The translations under genes were made by a program, and so were the position numbers. 64,000 nt of DNA, from NCBI GenBank assembly GCA_902514615.1, contig CABXRG010000002.1, positions 1 to 64,000 on the forward strand. The letters are read 5' to 3'. Below, piece by piece: positions 20,125 to 29,556 of the stretch. Below the pieces are notes generated by a model. It did not search any database, was not told where the DNA came from, and saw only the letters and a list, made by a program, of their open reading frames with translations. The first letter of the stretch is position 1. Each line of letters starts with the position of its first letter. This stretch comes from an uncultured Bacteroidota bacterium. GTDB lineage: Bacteria > Bacteroidota > Bacteroidia > Flavobacteriales > Flavobacteriaceae.

Positions 20125-20742
20125 ATGGAATTTCCATCTAAACTTCTTGAAAATTTAGTATATAATATTTCTCAGTTATCGGGTATTGGTAAAAGATCTG
20201 CATTAAGGATTGCTTTAGAAATTTTGAGAAAACCTAAAGAATTCTCAAGAGACTTATCTGAAAGTATTTTTGATTTTAAAACTCAAATTAAACATTGTGA
20301 TCAATGTCATAATATCTCGGATAAAGATATATGTGACATATGTTCAAATTCATCAAGAGATCAATCTATAGTTTGTATTGTTGAAGATATTCGAGATGTT
20401 ATTGCAATTGAAAATACAAATCTTTATAATGGACTTTATCATGTTTTGGGTGGGGTAATCTCACCTATAGAAGGGATTGGTCCTGAGGATCTAAATGTAT
20501 CGAGTCTTGAAAAAAAAATTATTGATAAAAAAATAGATGAGGTAATCTTTGCCTTAAGTGCAACTATTGAGGCTGATACTACTAGCTTTTATCTATTTAA
20601 AATTTTAAAAGATTTTAATATAAAAGTCTCAGTATTAGCAAGGGGAATACCTGTTGGTGATCAGTTAGAATACACAGATGAAGTAACGTTAGCAAGAAGT
20701 ATTCAAAATAGACGACCTTATGAAACTGACCTATCAAATTAA
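20125..20742 (+). CDS. recR: Recombination mediator protein RecR
   Basis: RecR works with RecO/RecF to load RecA on gapped DNA. The 205-residue protein has the helix-hairpin-helix (SQLSGIGKRSALRIALEIL, residues 16-34), a complete four-Cys zinc finger (Cys58, Cys61, Cys70, Cys73) and a Toprim domain from residue 81 (IVCIVEDIRDVIAIENTNLY; HVLGGVISPIEGIGP). The block usually read as EGEATA is here EADTTS. The start MEFPSKLLENLV aligns with the normal family N-terminus, which makes the four-base distance to the promoter box notable. Confidence 0.97.
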   Translation: MEFPSKLLENLVYNISQLSGIGKRSALRIALEILRKPKEFSRDLSESIFDFKTQIKHCDQCHNISDKDICDICSNSSRDQSIVCIVEDIRDVIAIENTNLYNGLYHVLGGVISPIEGIGPEDLNVSSLEKKIIDKKIDEVIFALSATIEADTTSFYLFKILKDFNIKVSVLARGIPVGDQLEYTDEVTLARSIQNRRPYETDLSN

Positions 20743-20758
20743 TAATGATTTAATATTG

Positions 20759-20766
20759 TAAATTTG
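20759..20766 (+). promoter_or_regulatory. Putative -7 promoter element of the E2 gene
   Basis: Exact TAnnTTTG match (taaatttg) ending 14 bases before the ATG of the acyltransferase gene, in the 38-base spacer behind recR. It suggests that the E2-exonuclease-FAH-PncC set has its own promoter. Confidence 0.55.
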
Positions 20767-20780
20767 CAACTACTATTATA

Positions 20781-22076
20781 ATGGGAAAATATCTATTGAA
20801 ACTTCCAAAAATGGGAGAAAGTATTGCGGAGGCTACTATAACCAATTGGTTAAAAGAAGTTGGAGATACTGTAGAAATAGATGAATCAATAGTTGAGATA
20901 GCTACAGATAAGGTTGATTCTGATGTTCCCTCTGAATTTCAAGGTAAACTTGTCAAAAAAAACTTTGAAGTAAATGATGTTGTTAAAGTTGGAGAAGTAA
21001 TTGCAGAAATTGAAACAGATCTAAAAGATAATGAAGATACCAAAATAATGTCTCAAGAAACAGATAAGGAATTAATTATTGATGATAAAAGGAAAATTGC
21101 CTCTGAAGAAATTAAAACGGTAAGTATCCCGTCAATGGATTTATTAAAAAATGATAAAGATAATTCAGAGATTAATAAAAGTGATAAATTTTTCTCACCG
21201 TTAGTTAAAAATATTGCGAAAAAAGAAAATATTAATCAAGAAGAGCTTAATTCAATTATTGGTTCAGGAAAGGAAGGTAGAGTTACTAAGCAAGATATTT
21301 TAAATTATGTGGATTCAAAATTAACAAAATCAGATCACAGTCATGTCAATGAGTCTAAACCTTTAGTTGGAGACCAGATTATTGAACTAGACAGAATGGG
21401 TAAAATAATATTTGATCATATGTCAAATAGTAAAAAAATCTCTGCTCATGTTCAATCTTTTGTTGAAGTTGATGTAACTAATCTTTGGGAATGGAGAGAT
21501 CGATTCAAAGATTCATTCTTAGAGAAGGAAGGACAAAAACTGACTTTTACTCCTCTTTTTCTAGATGCAGTGATTAAATCTCTTAAAGACTACCCTATTC
21601 TAAATAGTTCTATTATTGATGAGAAAATTATCATCAAAAGATCTATTAACATAGGAATGGCTACAGCTATTGAAAATGGAAATTTGATAGTGCCTGTTAT
21701 AAAAAATGCAGATCATCTAAATCTTAAAGGTCTTACACTTGCTGTGAATGATTTAGGGAATAGAGCTAGATCAAATTCTTTGAAACCAGAGGAAATATCA
21801 GACGGAACATATACAGTTACTAATGTCGGTAATTTTGGTTCTATCATGGGCACTCCGATTATCAATCAACCTCAAGTTGGAATCATTGCTATAGGTGTTA
21901 TTCGTAAAACCCCATCTGTTATTGAAACTAATAATGGAGACTTTATTGGGATTAGAAAAAAACTAATTTTATCACATACCTATGATCATAGAATCATAAA
22001 TGGTTCAATAGGAGGGAGCTTTGTCAAAAGAGTTGCTGAATATCTTGAAGACTGGGATATGAATCAAATCATTTAA
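20781..22076 (+). CDS. 2-oxo acid dehydrogenase complex E2 acyltransferase, Asn at the catalytic-motif Asp
   Basis: E2 subunits carry acyl groups on lipoyl-lysine and transfer them to CoA. The 431-residue protein has one N-terminal lipoyl domain with Lys44 in EIATDKVDSD, an acidic linker, a peripheral subunit-binding domain at about residues 132-173 (FFSPLVKNIAKKENINQEEL) and a catalytic domain from about 190 (SAHVQSFVEVDVTNLWEWRD). The terminal active-site motif, normally DHRxxDG, reads YDHRIINGS: His403 is present but residue 407 is Asn (codon aat). Most likely it serves a branched-chain or pyruvate-type complex. No E1 or E3 gene is adjacent, and the next genes are unrelated. Confidence 0.92.
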   Translation: MGKYLLKLPKMGESIAEATITNWLKEVGDTVEIDESIVEIATDKVDSDVPSEFQGKLVKKNFEVNDVVKVGEVIAEIETDLKDNEDTKIMSQETDKELIIDDKRKIASEEIKTVSIPSMDLLKNDKDNSEINKSDKFFSPLVKNIAKKENINQEELNSIIGSGKEGRVTKQDILNYVDSKLTKSDHSHVNESKPLVGDQIIELDRMGKIIFDHMSNSKKISAHVQSFVEVDVTNLWEWRDRFKDSFLEKEGQKLTFTPLFLDAVIKSLKDYPILNSSIIDEKIIIKRSINIGMATAIENGNLIVPVIKNADHLNLKGLTLAVNDLGNRARSNSLKPEEISDGTYTVTNVGNFGSIMGTPIINQPQVGIIAIGVIRKTPSVIETNNGDFIGIRKKLILSHTYDHRIINGSIGGSFVKRVAEYLEDWDMNQII

Positions 22077-22077
22077 A

Positions 22078-22848
22078 ATGAAAGTTAATCTTAGTAGACC
22101 AATTTGTTTTTTTGATATAGAAACTACTGGAGCAAAGGTTGGTAAAGATAGAATTGTTGAAATAGCCATATTAAGAGTTGATTTAAATAAAGCAGAATCT
22201 CATAAAGTCTGGAGAATTAATCCAGAAATGGAAATTTCACTTCAAGCAACTCAAGTTCACGGTATAACAAATAAGATGATCGAAAGTGAGCCAAATTTTG
22301 CTTATTATTCAAATGAAATTCATCAATTTATTAAGGGTTGTGATTTATCAGGGTTTAATGCAATTAAATTTGATATACCTATACTTGTCGAGGAGTTTAT
22401 TAGAGCAGGTACTGAGTTTGATTTTACTCAAATAAGAATGATTGACAGCCAAGTAATTTATCATAAAAAAGAACCTAGAAACCTTTCAGCTGCGCTCAAA
22501 TATTATTGTAATAAGGATCTAGAAAATGCTCATTCTGCATTGGATGATACTATTGCCGCTTATGAAGTGTTTAAGGGGCAACTGGAAAAATATGATGATT
22601 TAGAACCTGACATGGATTTTCTAAATGAATTTTCAAAAAGAAATAATAATTTAGACTTTGCTGGAAAAATTAGAGTTGACTCAGATAATAATGCAATTTT
22701 TGCTTTTGGAAAATACACTGGTCAAAAAGTAGTTGAAGTGTTTAAAAATGATGTTGGTTACTACTCATGGATAATGAAAGGCGATTTTCCTGAGTATACA
22801 AAGAAAATATTTACACAATTAAAGTTAAGCATAATAAACTCTCAATAA
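22078..22848 (+). CDS. DnaQ-like 3'-5' exonuclease
   Basis: The 256-residue protein has an N-terminal DEDDh exonuclease domain: Asp13 and Glu15 in FFDIETTGAKVGKDRIVEIA, the middle Asp in GFNAIKFDIPIL, and His152 with Asp157 in AHSALDDTIAAYEV. Residues 200-256 form a small extra domain (FAFGKYTGQKVVEVFKNDVG; YYSWIMKGDFPEYTKKIF) of the type often found attached to such nucleases in Bacteroidota. It resembles the polymerase III epsilon subunit but could act in repair rather than proofreading. It begins one base after the E2 stop codon and ends one base before the next gene. Confidence 0.92.
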   Translation: MKVNLSRPICFFDIETTGAKVGKDRIVEIAILRVDLNKAESHKVWRINPEMEISLQATQVHGITNKMIESEPNFAYYSNEIHQFIKGCDLSGFNAIKFDIPILVEEFIRAGTEFDFTQIRMIDSQVIYHKKEPRNLSAALKYYCNKDLENAHSALDDTIAAYEVFKGQLEKYDDLEPDMDFLNEFSKRNNNLDFAGKIRVDSDNNAIFAFGKYTGQKVVEVFKNDVGYYSWIMKGDFPEYTKKIFTQLKLSIINSQ

Positions 22849-22849
22849 T

Positions 22850-23461
22850 ATGAAAATAATCTGCATAGGAAGAAATTATTCTGATCATATTAATGAGCTG
22901 TCTAACACTAGACCCTCTAATCCTGTTGTGTTTTTGAAACCGGATTCTTCTATTATCGCAAAAAATCAAAATTTTATTATACCCGCTTTTTCAAATGAAA
23001 TTCACCATGAGGTTGAATTAGTAGTTAAGATTAATAAAGTAGGGAAGCATATAGATCAAACTTTTGCTAATAAATACTTCAGTGAAATAGGTCTTGGAAT
23101 AGATTTTACTGCTCGAGATATTCAAAACAATTTAAAAGAAAAAAGACATCCCTGGGAGAAATCAAAAGCGTTTGACAATTCTTGTTTAGTAGGTGACTTT
23201 ATTAACAAAGATAAATTTGAAGATTTATCAAAAATTGATTTTAGTTTAAAAAAAAATAATCAATTAGTCCAATCAGGCAATTCCTCTAATATGTTATGGA
23301 AAATTGATGAACTGATTTCATACGTTTCACAATATTTTACTCTTAAAATAGGTGATTTAATTTTCACTGGAACTCCTGCTGGTGTTTCAAAAGTTGAAAG
23401 TGAAGATTTATTGGAAGGCTATATAAATTCAAGTAAAATGTTTTCACTTAAAGTAAAATAG
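22850..23461 (+). CDS. Fumarylacetoacetate hydrolase family protein
   Basis: This 203-residue short FAH-fold protein resembles FAHD1-type acylpyruvases or oxaloacetate decarboxylases. Visible family features are CIGRNYSDHINELSN at the start, VVFLKPDSSI, the metal-binding HHEVELVVKI, GIDFTARDIQNNLKEKRHPW and FTGTPAGVSKVE. These enzymes cleave C-C bonds in 3-oxo acids with Mg. The exact substrate is not predictable. It stands in a tightly packed plus-strand set with the exonuclease and the PncC-like gene. Confidence 0.9.
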   Translation: MKIICIGRNYSDHINELSNTRPSNPVVFLKPDSSIIAKNQNFIIPAFSNEIHHEVELVVKINKVGKHIDQTFANKYFSEIGLGIDFTARDIQNNLKEKRHPWEKSKAFDNSCLVGDFINKDKFEDLSKIDFSLKKNNQLVQSGNSSNMLWKIDELISYVSQYFTLKIGDLIFTGTPAGVSKVESEDLLEGYINSSKMFSLKVK

Positions 23462-23463
23462 AT

Positions 23464-23931
23464 ATGATTAAAAAAATCTTTGATTATCTAGTTTTAAAAG
23501 ATAAAACAATTTCCTTTGCTGAGAGTTGTTCAGGGGGTAATCTATCTCTGTCTATTACCAAAATTGTTGGTGCTTCAAAAGTCTTTAAAGGTTCAATTGT
23601 TTCTTACAGTTCATATTCAAAAGAAAAGGTAATTGGTATTGAAAGAAATGAAATTGATTCATTTTCTCCTGTAAGTCAGGAAATAGCAATAAAAATGGCA
23701 GAAAAAGTAAAAGAAAAGTTTAATTCTGATTATTCAATTTCTGTTACTGGTAATGCCGGACCATCCTCAGATGGCAACAAGTCCTCAGTTGGTGATTGTT
23801 TTATAGCTATATCATCTGAAAATGAAATATTTTGCGAAAAATATGAGGTCATTACTTCTAGAGAAGACTTCATTAAAACAGTGACTGAAAAATCATTTAA
23901 TCTCTTTATAGATAAAATTATTAACCAATAA
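23464..23931 (+). CDS. CinA C-terminal-type nicotinamide-nucleotide amidohydrolase
   Basis: The 155-residue protein corresponds to the PncC/CinA C-terminal domain, which deamidates nicotinamide mononucleotide for NAD recycling. The nucleophile region reads FAESCSGGNLSLSITKIVGA, with SYSSYSKEKVIGI and SVTGNAGPSSDG following. The glycine-rich loop is normally GIAGPGGG and is somewhat altered here, so activity is likely but not certain. No N-terminal MoCF-like domain is fused, so it is not a full CinA. It starts two bases after the FAH-family gene. Confidence 0.87.
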   Translation: MIKKIFDYLVLKDKTISFAESCSGGNLSLSITKIVGASKVFKGSIVSYSSYSKEKVIGIERNEIDSFSPVSQEIAIKMAEKVKEKFNSDYSISVTGNAGPSSDGNKSSVGDCFIAISSENEIFCEKYEVITSREDFIKTVTEKSFNLFIDKIINQ

Positions 23932-23960
23932 AATTATTTTTTTATTAAAGTTAAATACAT

Positions 23961-23968
23961 TAGTTTTG
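23961..23968 (+). promoter_or_regulatory. Putative -7 promoter element of rpmB-rpmG
   Basis: tagttttg matches TAnnTTTG and is followed by cacgttac, ending 25 bases before the rpmB ATG. The leader contains cgtta twice (23971 and 23989 areas), of unknown meaning. No -33 TTG could be placed. Confidence 0.5.
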
Positions 23969-23992
23969 CACGTTACAAAAAATTAGTACGTT

Positions 23993-24229
23993 ATGTCTAA
24001 GACTTGCGAAATTACTGGAAAGAAAGTTATGTTTGGAAACAATGTTTCTAAATCACTAAATAGAACTAGAAGAAGATTTGATGTAAATCTTATTAAGAAA
24101 AGATTCTTTCTTCCAGATGAAAACAAATGGGTTACTCTTAAAGTTTCTGCATCTGCTTTGAAAACAATAAATAAAAAGGGTATTTCGGAAGTTTTAAAAG
24201 AAGCTAGAAAACAAGGTTTAATTAAGTAA
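23993..24229 (+). CDS. rpmB: 50S ribosomal protein L28
   Basis: L28 is a small 23S rRNA-binding protein of the large subunit. The 78 residues include the signature [20 protein letters not shown] and [20 protein letters not shown]. Only one Cys (residue 5) remains, so this is a zinc-free form. It leads the short operon rpmB-rpmG-DUF4295, a Bacteroidota arrangement. Confidence 0.97.
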   Translation: MSKTCEITGKKVMFGNNVSKSLNRTRRRFDVNLIKKRFFLPDENKWVTLKVSASALKTINKKGISEVLKEARKQGLIK

Positions 24230-24231
24230 AA

Positions 24232-24414
24232 ATGGCAAAGAAAGGTAATAGAGTTCAAGTAATTTTAGAATGTACTGAGCACAAAGACTCAGGTATGCCA
24301 GGTACTTCTAGATATATAACAACTAAAAACAAAAAAAATTCTCCAGATAGACTTGAAATAAAAAAATTCAATCCTATTCTTAAGAAGATGACTGTTCACA
24401 AAGAAATAAAATAA
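24232..24414 (+). CDS. rpmG: 50S ribosomal protein L33 (zinc-free form)
   Basis: The 60-residue protein shows the L33 core ([40 protein letters not shown]). Zinc-binding L33 has two CxxC pairs; here only Cys14 remains, so it is a C-minus variant. It begins two bases after rpmB and ends one base before the DUF4295 gene. Confidence 0.97.
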   Translation: MAKKGNRVQVILECTEHKDSGMPGTSRYITTKNKKNSPDRLEIKKFNPILKKMTVHKEIK

Positions 24415-24415
24415 G

Positions 24416-24751
24416 ATGGCAAAAAAAGCAGTTGCTAGTTTACAAACTGGCTCAAAAAAACTTGCAAAAGCAATTAAGATGGTAAAAAAAGAAGGCTCAA
24501 CAAGCTATTCTTTTGAAGAAAGAATATTGCCTCAAGATCTTGTTAATGATTGGCTTGCTGGTAAACCTATTGTTAAAAAAGAGACACCCAAGCCTGTTGA
24601 ACCAGCTCCAGAAGAAGTTAAAGTTGAAGAACCAGCTGCAGAAGAAGTTAAAGCTGAAGAGCCAGCTGCAGAAGAAGTTAAAGCTGAAGAGACATCTGCA
24701 GAAGAAGTTAAAGCTGAAGAGCCATCTGCAGAGGATACTGATTCTAATTAA
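24416..24751 (+). CDS. DUF4295 ribosome-associated protein with acidic repeat tail
   Basis: The first 50 residues (MAKKAVASLQTGSKKLAKAI, then FEERILPQDLVNDWLAGK) form the DUF4295 domain, found in Bacteroidota next to L28 and L33. The basic character and gene order suggest a lineage-specific ribosomal protein; I recall reports of an extra large-subunit protein in flavobacteria but cannot confirm that it is this one. Residues 65-104 are four copies of a 10-residue acidic unit (xEEVKxEEPA), followed by AEDTDSN. Family members are usually about 50 residues, so the tail more than doubles the protein. ftsY, which commonly follows in this phylum, is not here; a convergent gene follows. Confidence 0.85.
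   Translation: MAKKAVASLQTGSKKLAKAIKMVKKEGSTSYSFEERILPQDLVNDWLAGKPIVKKETPKPVEPAPEEVKVEEPAAEEVKAEEPAAEEVKAEETSAEEVKAEEPSAEDTDSN
24608..24727 (+). repeat. Four 30-bp in-frame tandem repeats in the DUF4295 gene
   Basis: Units begin at 24608, 24638, 24668 and 24698 and share gaagaagttaaagctgaaga. The first copy is the most diverged. Each encodes a 10-residue acidic block. The unit matches the rplJ array at about 26 of 30 bases and is the clearest repetitive DNA in the window. Confidence 0.92.
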
Positions 24752-24756
24752 TTATC

Positions 24757-27700
24757 TTAGTTAATTGCTCCAATCCCAATTTTCCATAATTCTGAATTAA
24801 AATTAGGAATATCAGTATTAATTATCTGTTCTATTTCTTTTTGTAAACTTTCCCACTTATTATCTAAATCCTGTAATGATTTTAAAATACCTTCACTAAC
24901 ATTAGGAATGTCTCCTTTTATTTCATCTAAAATAAATAAGTAATCTGCTAAAAATTTATTTGGAAAATTTTCTACGTCATCATAAGCTAATGATTTTCTC
25001 TGCATCATCTTTTTATCCCATAAGTCCATTTTGTTAAGTAATGATTTACCATTATTTTTTATGTCTTCATTATTTTTAATATTATTAATGACTCCGTTGA
25101 GTTTGTCAATTGAACTTATATTAATATTAATATATTCAGCCATTTCATTAAACTTCTTTTCCATATGATTAGTATATTTATCATATTCAGAATAATCTGA
25201 ATCTGAAATATTGAAATTCGGATTTTTTAAGATTTTAAATTCTGAAGTATATGATTTGTCTCCTACCTCTAGTAATAGTTTATACTTTCCAGGAATTGCT
25301 TTATGACCGCTAAACCTTCCTTCTATGTATGCATAAGGAACACCAATTAATGACTTATGCCTAGTATTCCAAACAAATCTGTTCAAACCAATATTATTTG
25401 TTAAAACAGGTTCTCTGGATGGACCCCCATTATAAGAAATGAAATTTTTATCAGTTTGATTATCAATTTCTCTAACTAGTTTATTGCTTTCATCATAAAT
25501 TTTAATAGTTATATTCTGATCACTATCCTCTTCATTTAGGTTGTAATAAATAACAACCCCATTAGCAGGGTTGACTCCAGTAAATGTCGATGTTCCATTT
25601 GAATAATTTGAATTAAGTGGACTGTACCAATTTCCTATTGTTGAATTCTCTGGATTAAAAAGTCTAGTTTCTTTGGCGTTATCCATTTGTCTAATCAATC
25701 CCATATCATCTAATATCCAAAATGATCTACCTTGAGTTGCTACTATTAAGTCATCATGCTTTATCATTAAATCAGTAACAGCTAAAACAGGCATATTAAG
25801 ATTAAATCTTTCCCAACTTTTACCATCATTAAACGATATATATACGCCTAATTCAGTGCCAGCTATCAGTAACCCCTCTCTTACCTCATCTTCTCTCACT
25901 ACTCTAGTATAGGCTCCATATGGAATGTCACCAGTAATTTCTTTCCATGACTCTCCGTAGTTAGTTGATTTGTATAATCCAGGAGTTTTATCATTAAATT
26001 TATATCTAGTGGTTGCAATATATACTGTTTCTTTATCATGAGGAGATATATCAATTGCATTAATTATTGTTTCAGGTAAACCTTTAGGTGTTATATTCTT
26101 CCATGTTTTACCACCATCTCTAGTTAAATAAACGAGACCATCATCAGAGCCAGTGTAAATTGTATTAGGTTCGTGAGGTGATTCTACAACATAACTAATT
26201 GTCCCATAGTTTTCAGCTCCAACAGCTTCATTTGTATACGGCCCACCACCATTGCCTTGTTTTTCATCTTCATCCATTGTTAAATCAGGAGATACCACTT
26301 CCCAAGATTTTCCAAAGTCTTTTGTTTTGAATAGGTGTTGAGCAGCGTGATAAAATGTATTTGGCTCATGTTGAGACCAAATTATAGGTGCATTCCAATT
26401 AAACCTATATTTCATATCTCTTGATGCTTTACCAATATAATTTATTGGCTCTATCATTACTTTTTTCCTAGCCTTAGATTTTGTGTCATATATATTTACA
26501 CTTCCAAGATAGCTGCCTCCCATTACTAATTTTGGATCATCAGGATCAAAAGCTAAAAAAGCACTTTCACCACCCGCCGAAGAAGACCAATCACTTTCAG
26601 AAATTCCTCCCCTTGAGCCAATACTAGCGATTTTAACAGATGAATTATCTTGTTGACCGCCATATAGATTATAAGGGAATAAATTGTCTACATTTACCCT
26701 GTAAAACTGTGCTGTGGGCATAATATTAATACTAGACCATGAATTTCCATTATCATAAGTTATTTCACCACCTCCATCATCAGATATTATCATATTCTTT
26801 GAGTTGTTTGGGTTTATCCATAAGTCATGATAATCTCCATGACCACTAGAAATTCTCTCCCAAGTTTTACCACCATCAATAGATTTAAAAGCTCTGGCAC
26901 TTAAAACATATACTGTATTTTCATCATTAGGATCTGCAAATACTTCTATGTAGTACCAAGCTCTTGAGGTTAACTCAGCGTATTTACTAACTCTAGACCA
27001 ACTTTCTCCAGCATTATTTGATACAAATAGTCCACCTAATCTTTTGTCTGAATCACTTTCAGCTAACAGATATACTTTATCTGAGTTAGCTCTAGATACT
27101 GAAATAGCCAATTTTCCTAATTCATCGGGTAAACCATTTTCTATTTTGAACCAATTATCACCACCATCTGTTGATTTATAAACGCCACTTCCTTCCCCTC
27201 CAGAAATAACCTTCCAAGGTAATCTTTGATGTTCCCAGATAGTTGCATATAGAATTTTAGGATTATTATAGTCAATTGATAACTCTGAGGCTCCACTTAA
27301 TTCATTAACAAAAAGAACATTTTTCCACGACTTTCCACCATCTTTTGATTTGTATATTCCTCTTTCTTTAGTGGGACCATTTATGGCTCCTTGTGCAGCT
27401 ACATAAACTATATTAGGATTGTCAGGGTGAATTATAATTCTTGATATTTGTTGTGTATTCTCTAATCCAACATGATCCCATGTTTCTCCTGCATCTGTTG
27501 ATTTATATATTCCATCTCCATACGATGTTGTCACCCCTCTAGGTGCATGTTCCCCCATACCAACATAAATTATTCTACTATCACTTTCTGACACTGCTAT
27601 AGCACCTACAGACGAAGTATTAAAATAGTCATCTGATATATTGAACCATTCACTTCCTGCATTAGTTGTCTTCCAAAGTCCTCCTCCAGCAGTTCCCATG

Positions 27701-27867
27701 TAATAAGTTAATGGATCATTAATAACACCTACTGATGAAACAGATCTTCCTCCTCTAAAAGGACCTATATTTCTATATTTAACTTCCTCAAGTTTTTCTT
27801 CAATATCTTGAGAATAAGAAAATGGAATTACAGTTAATAAAACAAAAAGTGTACTTAAATTTTTCAT
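24757..27867 (-). CDS. Exported Asp-box (BNR/sortilin-like) beta-propeller protein
   Basis: The 1036-residue protein has a signal peptide (residues 1-19, ending IPFSYSQ). Between about residues 65 and 690 it contains at least eleven Asp-box motifs of the form SxDxGxTW, for example [44 protein letters not shown] and [11 protein letters not shown], enough for two propellers like those of sortilin/VPS10 proteins. The C-terminal part (from about 740) has a beta domain ([20 protein letters not shown]) and then helices. Databases often label this family glycosyl hydrolase, but I see no catalytic signature. It is probably periplasmic or surface-exposed. It is convergent with the DUF4295 gene and divergent from bshC. 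Confidence 0.88.
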   Translation of the reverse strand: MKNLSTLFVLLTVIPFSYSQDIEEKLEEVKYRNIGPFRGGRSVSSVGVINDPLTYYMGTAGGGLWKTTNAGSEWFNISDDYFNTSSVGAIAVSESDSRIIYVGMGEHAPRGVTTSYGDGIYKSTDAGETWDHVGLENTQQISRIIIHPDNPNIVYVAAQGAINGPTKERGIYKSKDGGKSWKNVLFVNELSGASELSIDYNNPKILYATIWEHQRLPWKVISGGEGSGVYKSTDGGDNWFKIENGLPDELGKLAISVSRANSDKVYLLAESDSDKRLGGLFVSNNAGESWSRVSKYAELTSRAWYYIEVFADPNDENTVYVLSARAFKSIDGGKTWERISSGHGDYHDLWINPNNSKNMIISDDGGGEITYDNGNSWSSINIMPTAQFYRVNVDNLFPYNLYGGQQDNSSVKIASIGSRGGISESDWSSSAGGESAFLAFDPDDPKLVMGGSYLGSVNIYDTKSKARKKVMIEPINYIGKASRDMKYRFNWNAPIIWSQHEPNTFYHAAQHLFKTKDFGKSWEVVSPDLTMDEDEKQGNGGGPYTNEAVGAENYGTISYVVESPHEPNTIYTGSDDGLVYLTRDGGKTWKNITPKGLPETIINAIDISPHDKETVYIATTRYKFNDKTPGLYKSTNYGESWKEITGDIPYGAYTRVVREDEVREGLLIAGTELGVYISFNDGKSWERFNLNMPVLAVTDLMIKHDDLIVATQGRSFWILDDMGLIRQMDNAKETRLFNPENSTIGNWYSPLNSNYSNGTSTFTGVNPANGVVIYYNLNEEDSDQNITIKIYDESNKLVREIDNQTDKNFISYNGGPSREPVLTNNIGLNRFVWNTRHKSLIGVPYAYIEGRFSGHKAIPGKYKLLLEVGDKSYTSEFKILKNPNFNISDSDYSEYDKYTNHMEKKFNEMAEYININISSIDKLNGVINNIKNNEDIKNNGKSLLNKMDLWDKKMMQRKSLAYDDVENFPNKFLADYLFILDEIKGDIPNVSEGILKSLQDLDNKWESLQKEIEQIINTDIPNFNSELWKIGIGAIN

Positions 27868-27938
27868 GATAAAAATGTTAGTTCACACTAAGTTACATTC
27901 AATTTTCAAAAATTCAGATATATTTACAAAAATTTATC

Positions 27939-29546
27939 ATGAGAAGCCAAAACATCCATAGAGACCTTAGTCTAATAGGAGACGATCTTATAAAGAAATT
28001 TATTTTGAAGGAAAATAAAGCCTCTAAGTATGTTAACTCTTTTTTTAGTGAGGAAAGTATTTTAAATCATTCAAAAAATAAAACGAGTCAGTTTAAAGAT
28101 AATCAAAGAAAAATTTTAACAGAAGAATTAATTAAACAGTACTCAAAAGTAGAAGTTTCAGATGAAACATTAAAAAATATTAAATCACTCTTAAAAACTA
28201 GTACACTTACTGTAACCACCGGTCATCAACTTAATATATTCTCTGGACCATTGATGGTTATTTATAAAATTGCTCAAGTAATCTCAATAACTAACTATTT
28301 AAATTCAAAGATTAAAAACTTTAATTATGTACCTGTTTTTTGGATCGCAAGTGAAGATCATGATTTTGAGGAAATATCAGAGGTTAATTTTCATAAAAAC
28401 AAGATTAATTGGAATTTTGATTCAAAAAATTCTCCCGTTGGTGATATAAAATTAAATGATTTTAAACAAGTGAAAAGTGCTTATAAAGATTCGATTATTG
28501 ATTTTGAATATAAAGATAAGCTTGAAAGCCTGATTGATTATGCATATAAAGAAGGAGACACTTTAGCGACTGCAAATATTAAATTTATAAACTCATTGTT
28601 TGCAAGACATGGACTTGTGATTATAGACTCAAACAAAAAAGTTTTTAAGAAATCTTTCTTAGATAATTTTAAAAATGAAGTTTTAGATTCAAGATGTTAT
28701 GTTGACTCAAACTCTCAAACTTCAAAAATCAAAAGTGATATAAAATCATTTAAACCCCAGGTTAATCCGTCTGAAATAAACTTTTTTAAGATTACTAAAA
28801 ATGGAAGAAAAAGAATAAGAAAAATTGGTAAACAATTTATTGTTGATGATGAAGATCAGTATACATTAGATGAATTAATAAATCAAATTGAGTCTAATCC
28901 TGAGTTGTTCTCACCTAATGTTTTAATGAGACCTTTATACCAAGAGATAATTCTTCCAAATGTTTGTTATGTTGGAGGTCCTAATGAATTAAAATATTGG
29001 ATGCAATTAAAGCTTTATTTTAAAAATTCCAGCGTTCAATTTCCAATTTTAAAACTTAGAGCTTCTGCATTTATTTTAGATAAAAAAATATCTTTAAAAA
29101 TTAAAAAAGCTAATGTTGAAATGAAGTATTTTTTTGGAAAATTAGATGAACTGCTAAATTTTAAAATCCAAAGTTTATCCAAATTTAAATTAAGCTTTGA
29201 TTCTTTAAGAAACACTTTGATCAATCAATTTGATAACCTTAGAGAAATTTCAATTAAGACAAATGAATCATTTACAGGCGCATTAAATGCTCAAGAGAAA
29301 AAGCAAATTAAAGGATTAGATGATCTAGAAAAAAAATTAAGAAAAGCTGAAAATAAAAATCATGAAATAGAAATTAATAATATTAAAAATATTTTTGAGT
29401 CACTTCATCCAAACAACATGGATCAAGAGAGGTATTTAAATTTTGGCAATTTCTATTCATTTAAAGGTCAAGAATTAATTGATTATATAGTTGATAAAGT
29501 ATCAATCTCAGATGATAAAATATTAGTTATAAATCTTGAAGATTAA
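27939..29546 (+). CDS. bshC: Bacillithiol biosynthesis cysteine-adding enzyme BshC
   Basis: BshC joins cysteine to glucosaminyl-malate in the last step of bacillithiol synthesis, the low-molecular-weight thiol of Firmicutes and many Bacteroidota. The 535-residue protein carries family blocks TVTTGHQLNIFSGPLMVIYK near residue 95, FWIASEDHDFEEISEVNF near 140, RPLYQEIILPNVCYVGGPNE near 335 and a coiled-coil region at about 455-490. The length is typical. bshA and bshB are not in the window. It is divergent from the Asp-box gene and 21 bases upstream of guaA. Confidence 0.95.
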   Translation: MRSQNIHRDLSLIGDDLIKKFILKENKASKYVNSFFSEESILNHSKNKTSQFKDNQRKILTEELIKQYSKVEVSDETLKNIKSLLKTSTLTVTTGHQLNIFSGPLMVIYKIAQVISITNYLNSKIKNFNYVPVFWIASEDHDFEEISEVNFHKNKINWNFDSKNSPVGDIKLNDFKQVKSAYKDSIIDFEYKDKLESLIDYAYKEGDTLATANIKFINSLFARHGLVIIDSNKKVFKKSFLDNFKNEVLDSRCYVDSNSQTSKIKSDIKSFKPQVNPSEINFFKITKNGRKRIRKIGKQFIVDDEDQYTLDELINQIESNPELFSPNVLMRPLYQEIILPNVCYVGGPNELKYWMQLKLYFKNSSVQFPILKLRASAFILDKKISLKIKKANVEMKYFFGKLDELLNFKIQSLSKFKLSFDSLRNTLINQFDNLREISIKTNESFTGALNAQEKKQIKGLDDLEKKLRKAENKNHEIEINNIKNIFESLHPNNMDQERYLNFGNFYSFKGQELIDYIVDKVSISDDKILVINLED

Positions 29547-29556
29547 TTTATAGTTG

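Noticed and set aside
20075-20137. Upstream ATG for the sodium:solute symporter
   Set aside because: It would add 21 residues with Cys and Arg ahead of the first membrane helix and overlap the recR start; MLSPQII is the better start.
24608-24727. Possible CRISPR array
   Set aside because: The 30-bp units are directly joined without spacers, are in frame with the gene and encode a protein repeat; no cas genes are present.
24513-24764. Long open frame in the second frame of the DUF4295 gene
   Set aside because: It is a repetitive Leu/Lys-rich product of the 30-bp repeats read out of frame and has no independent start signal.
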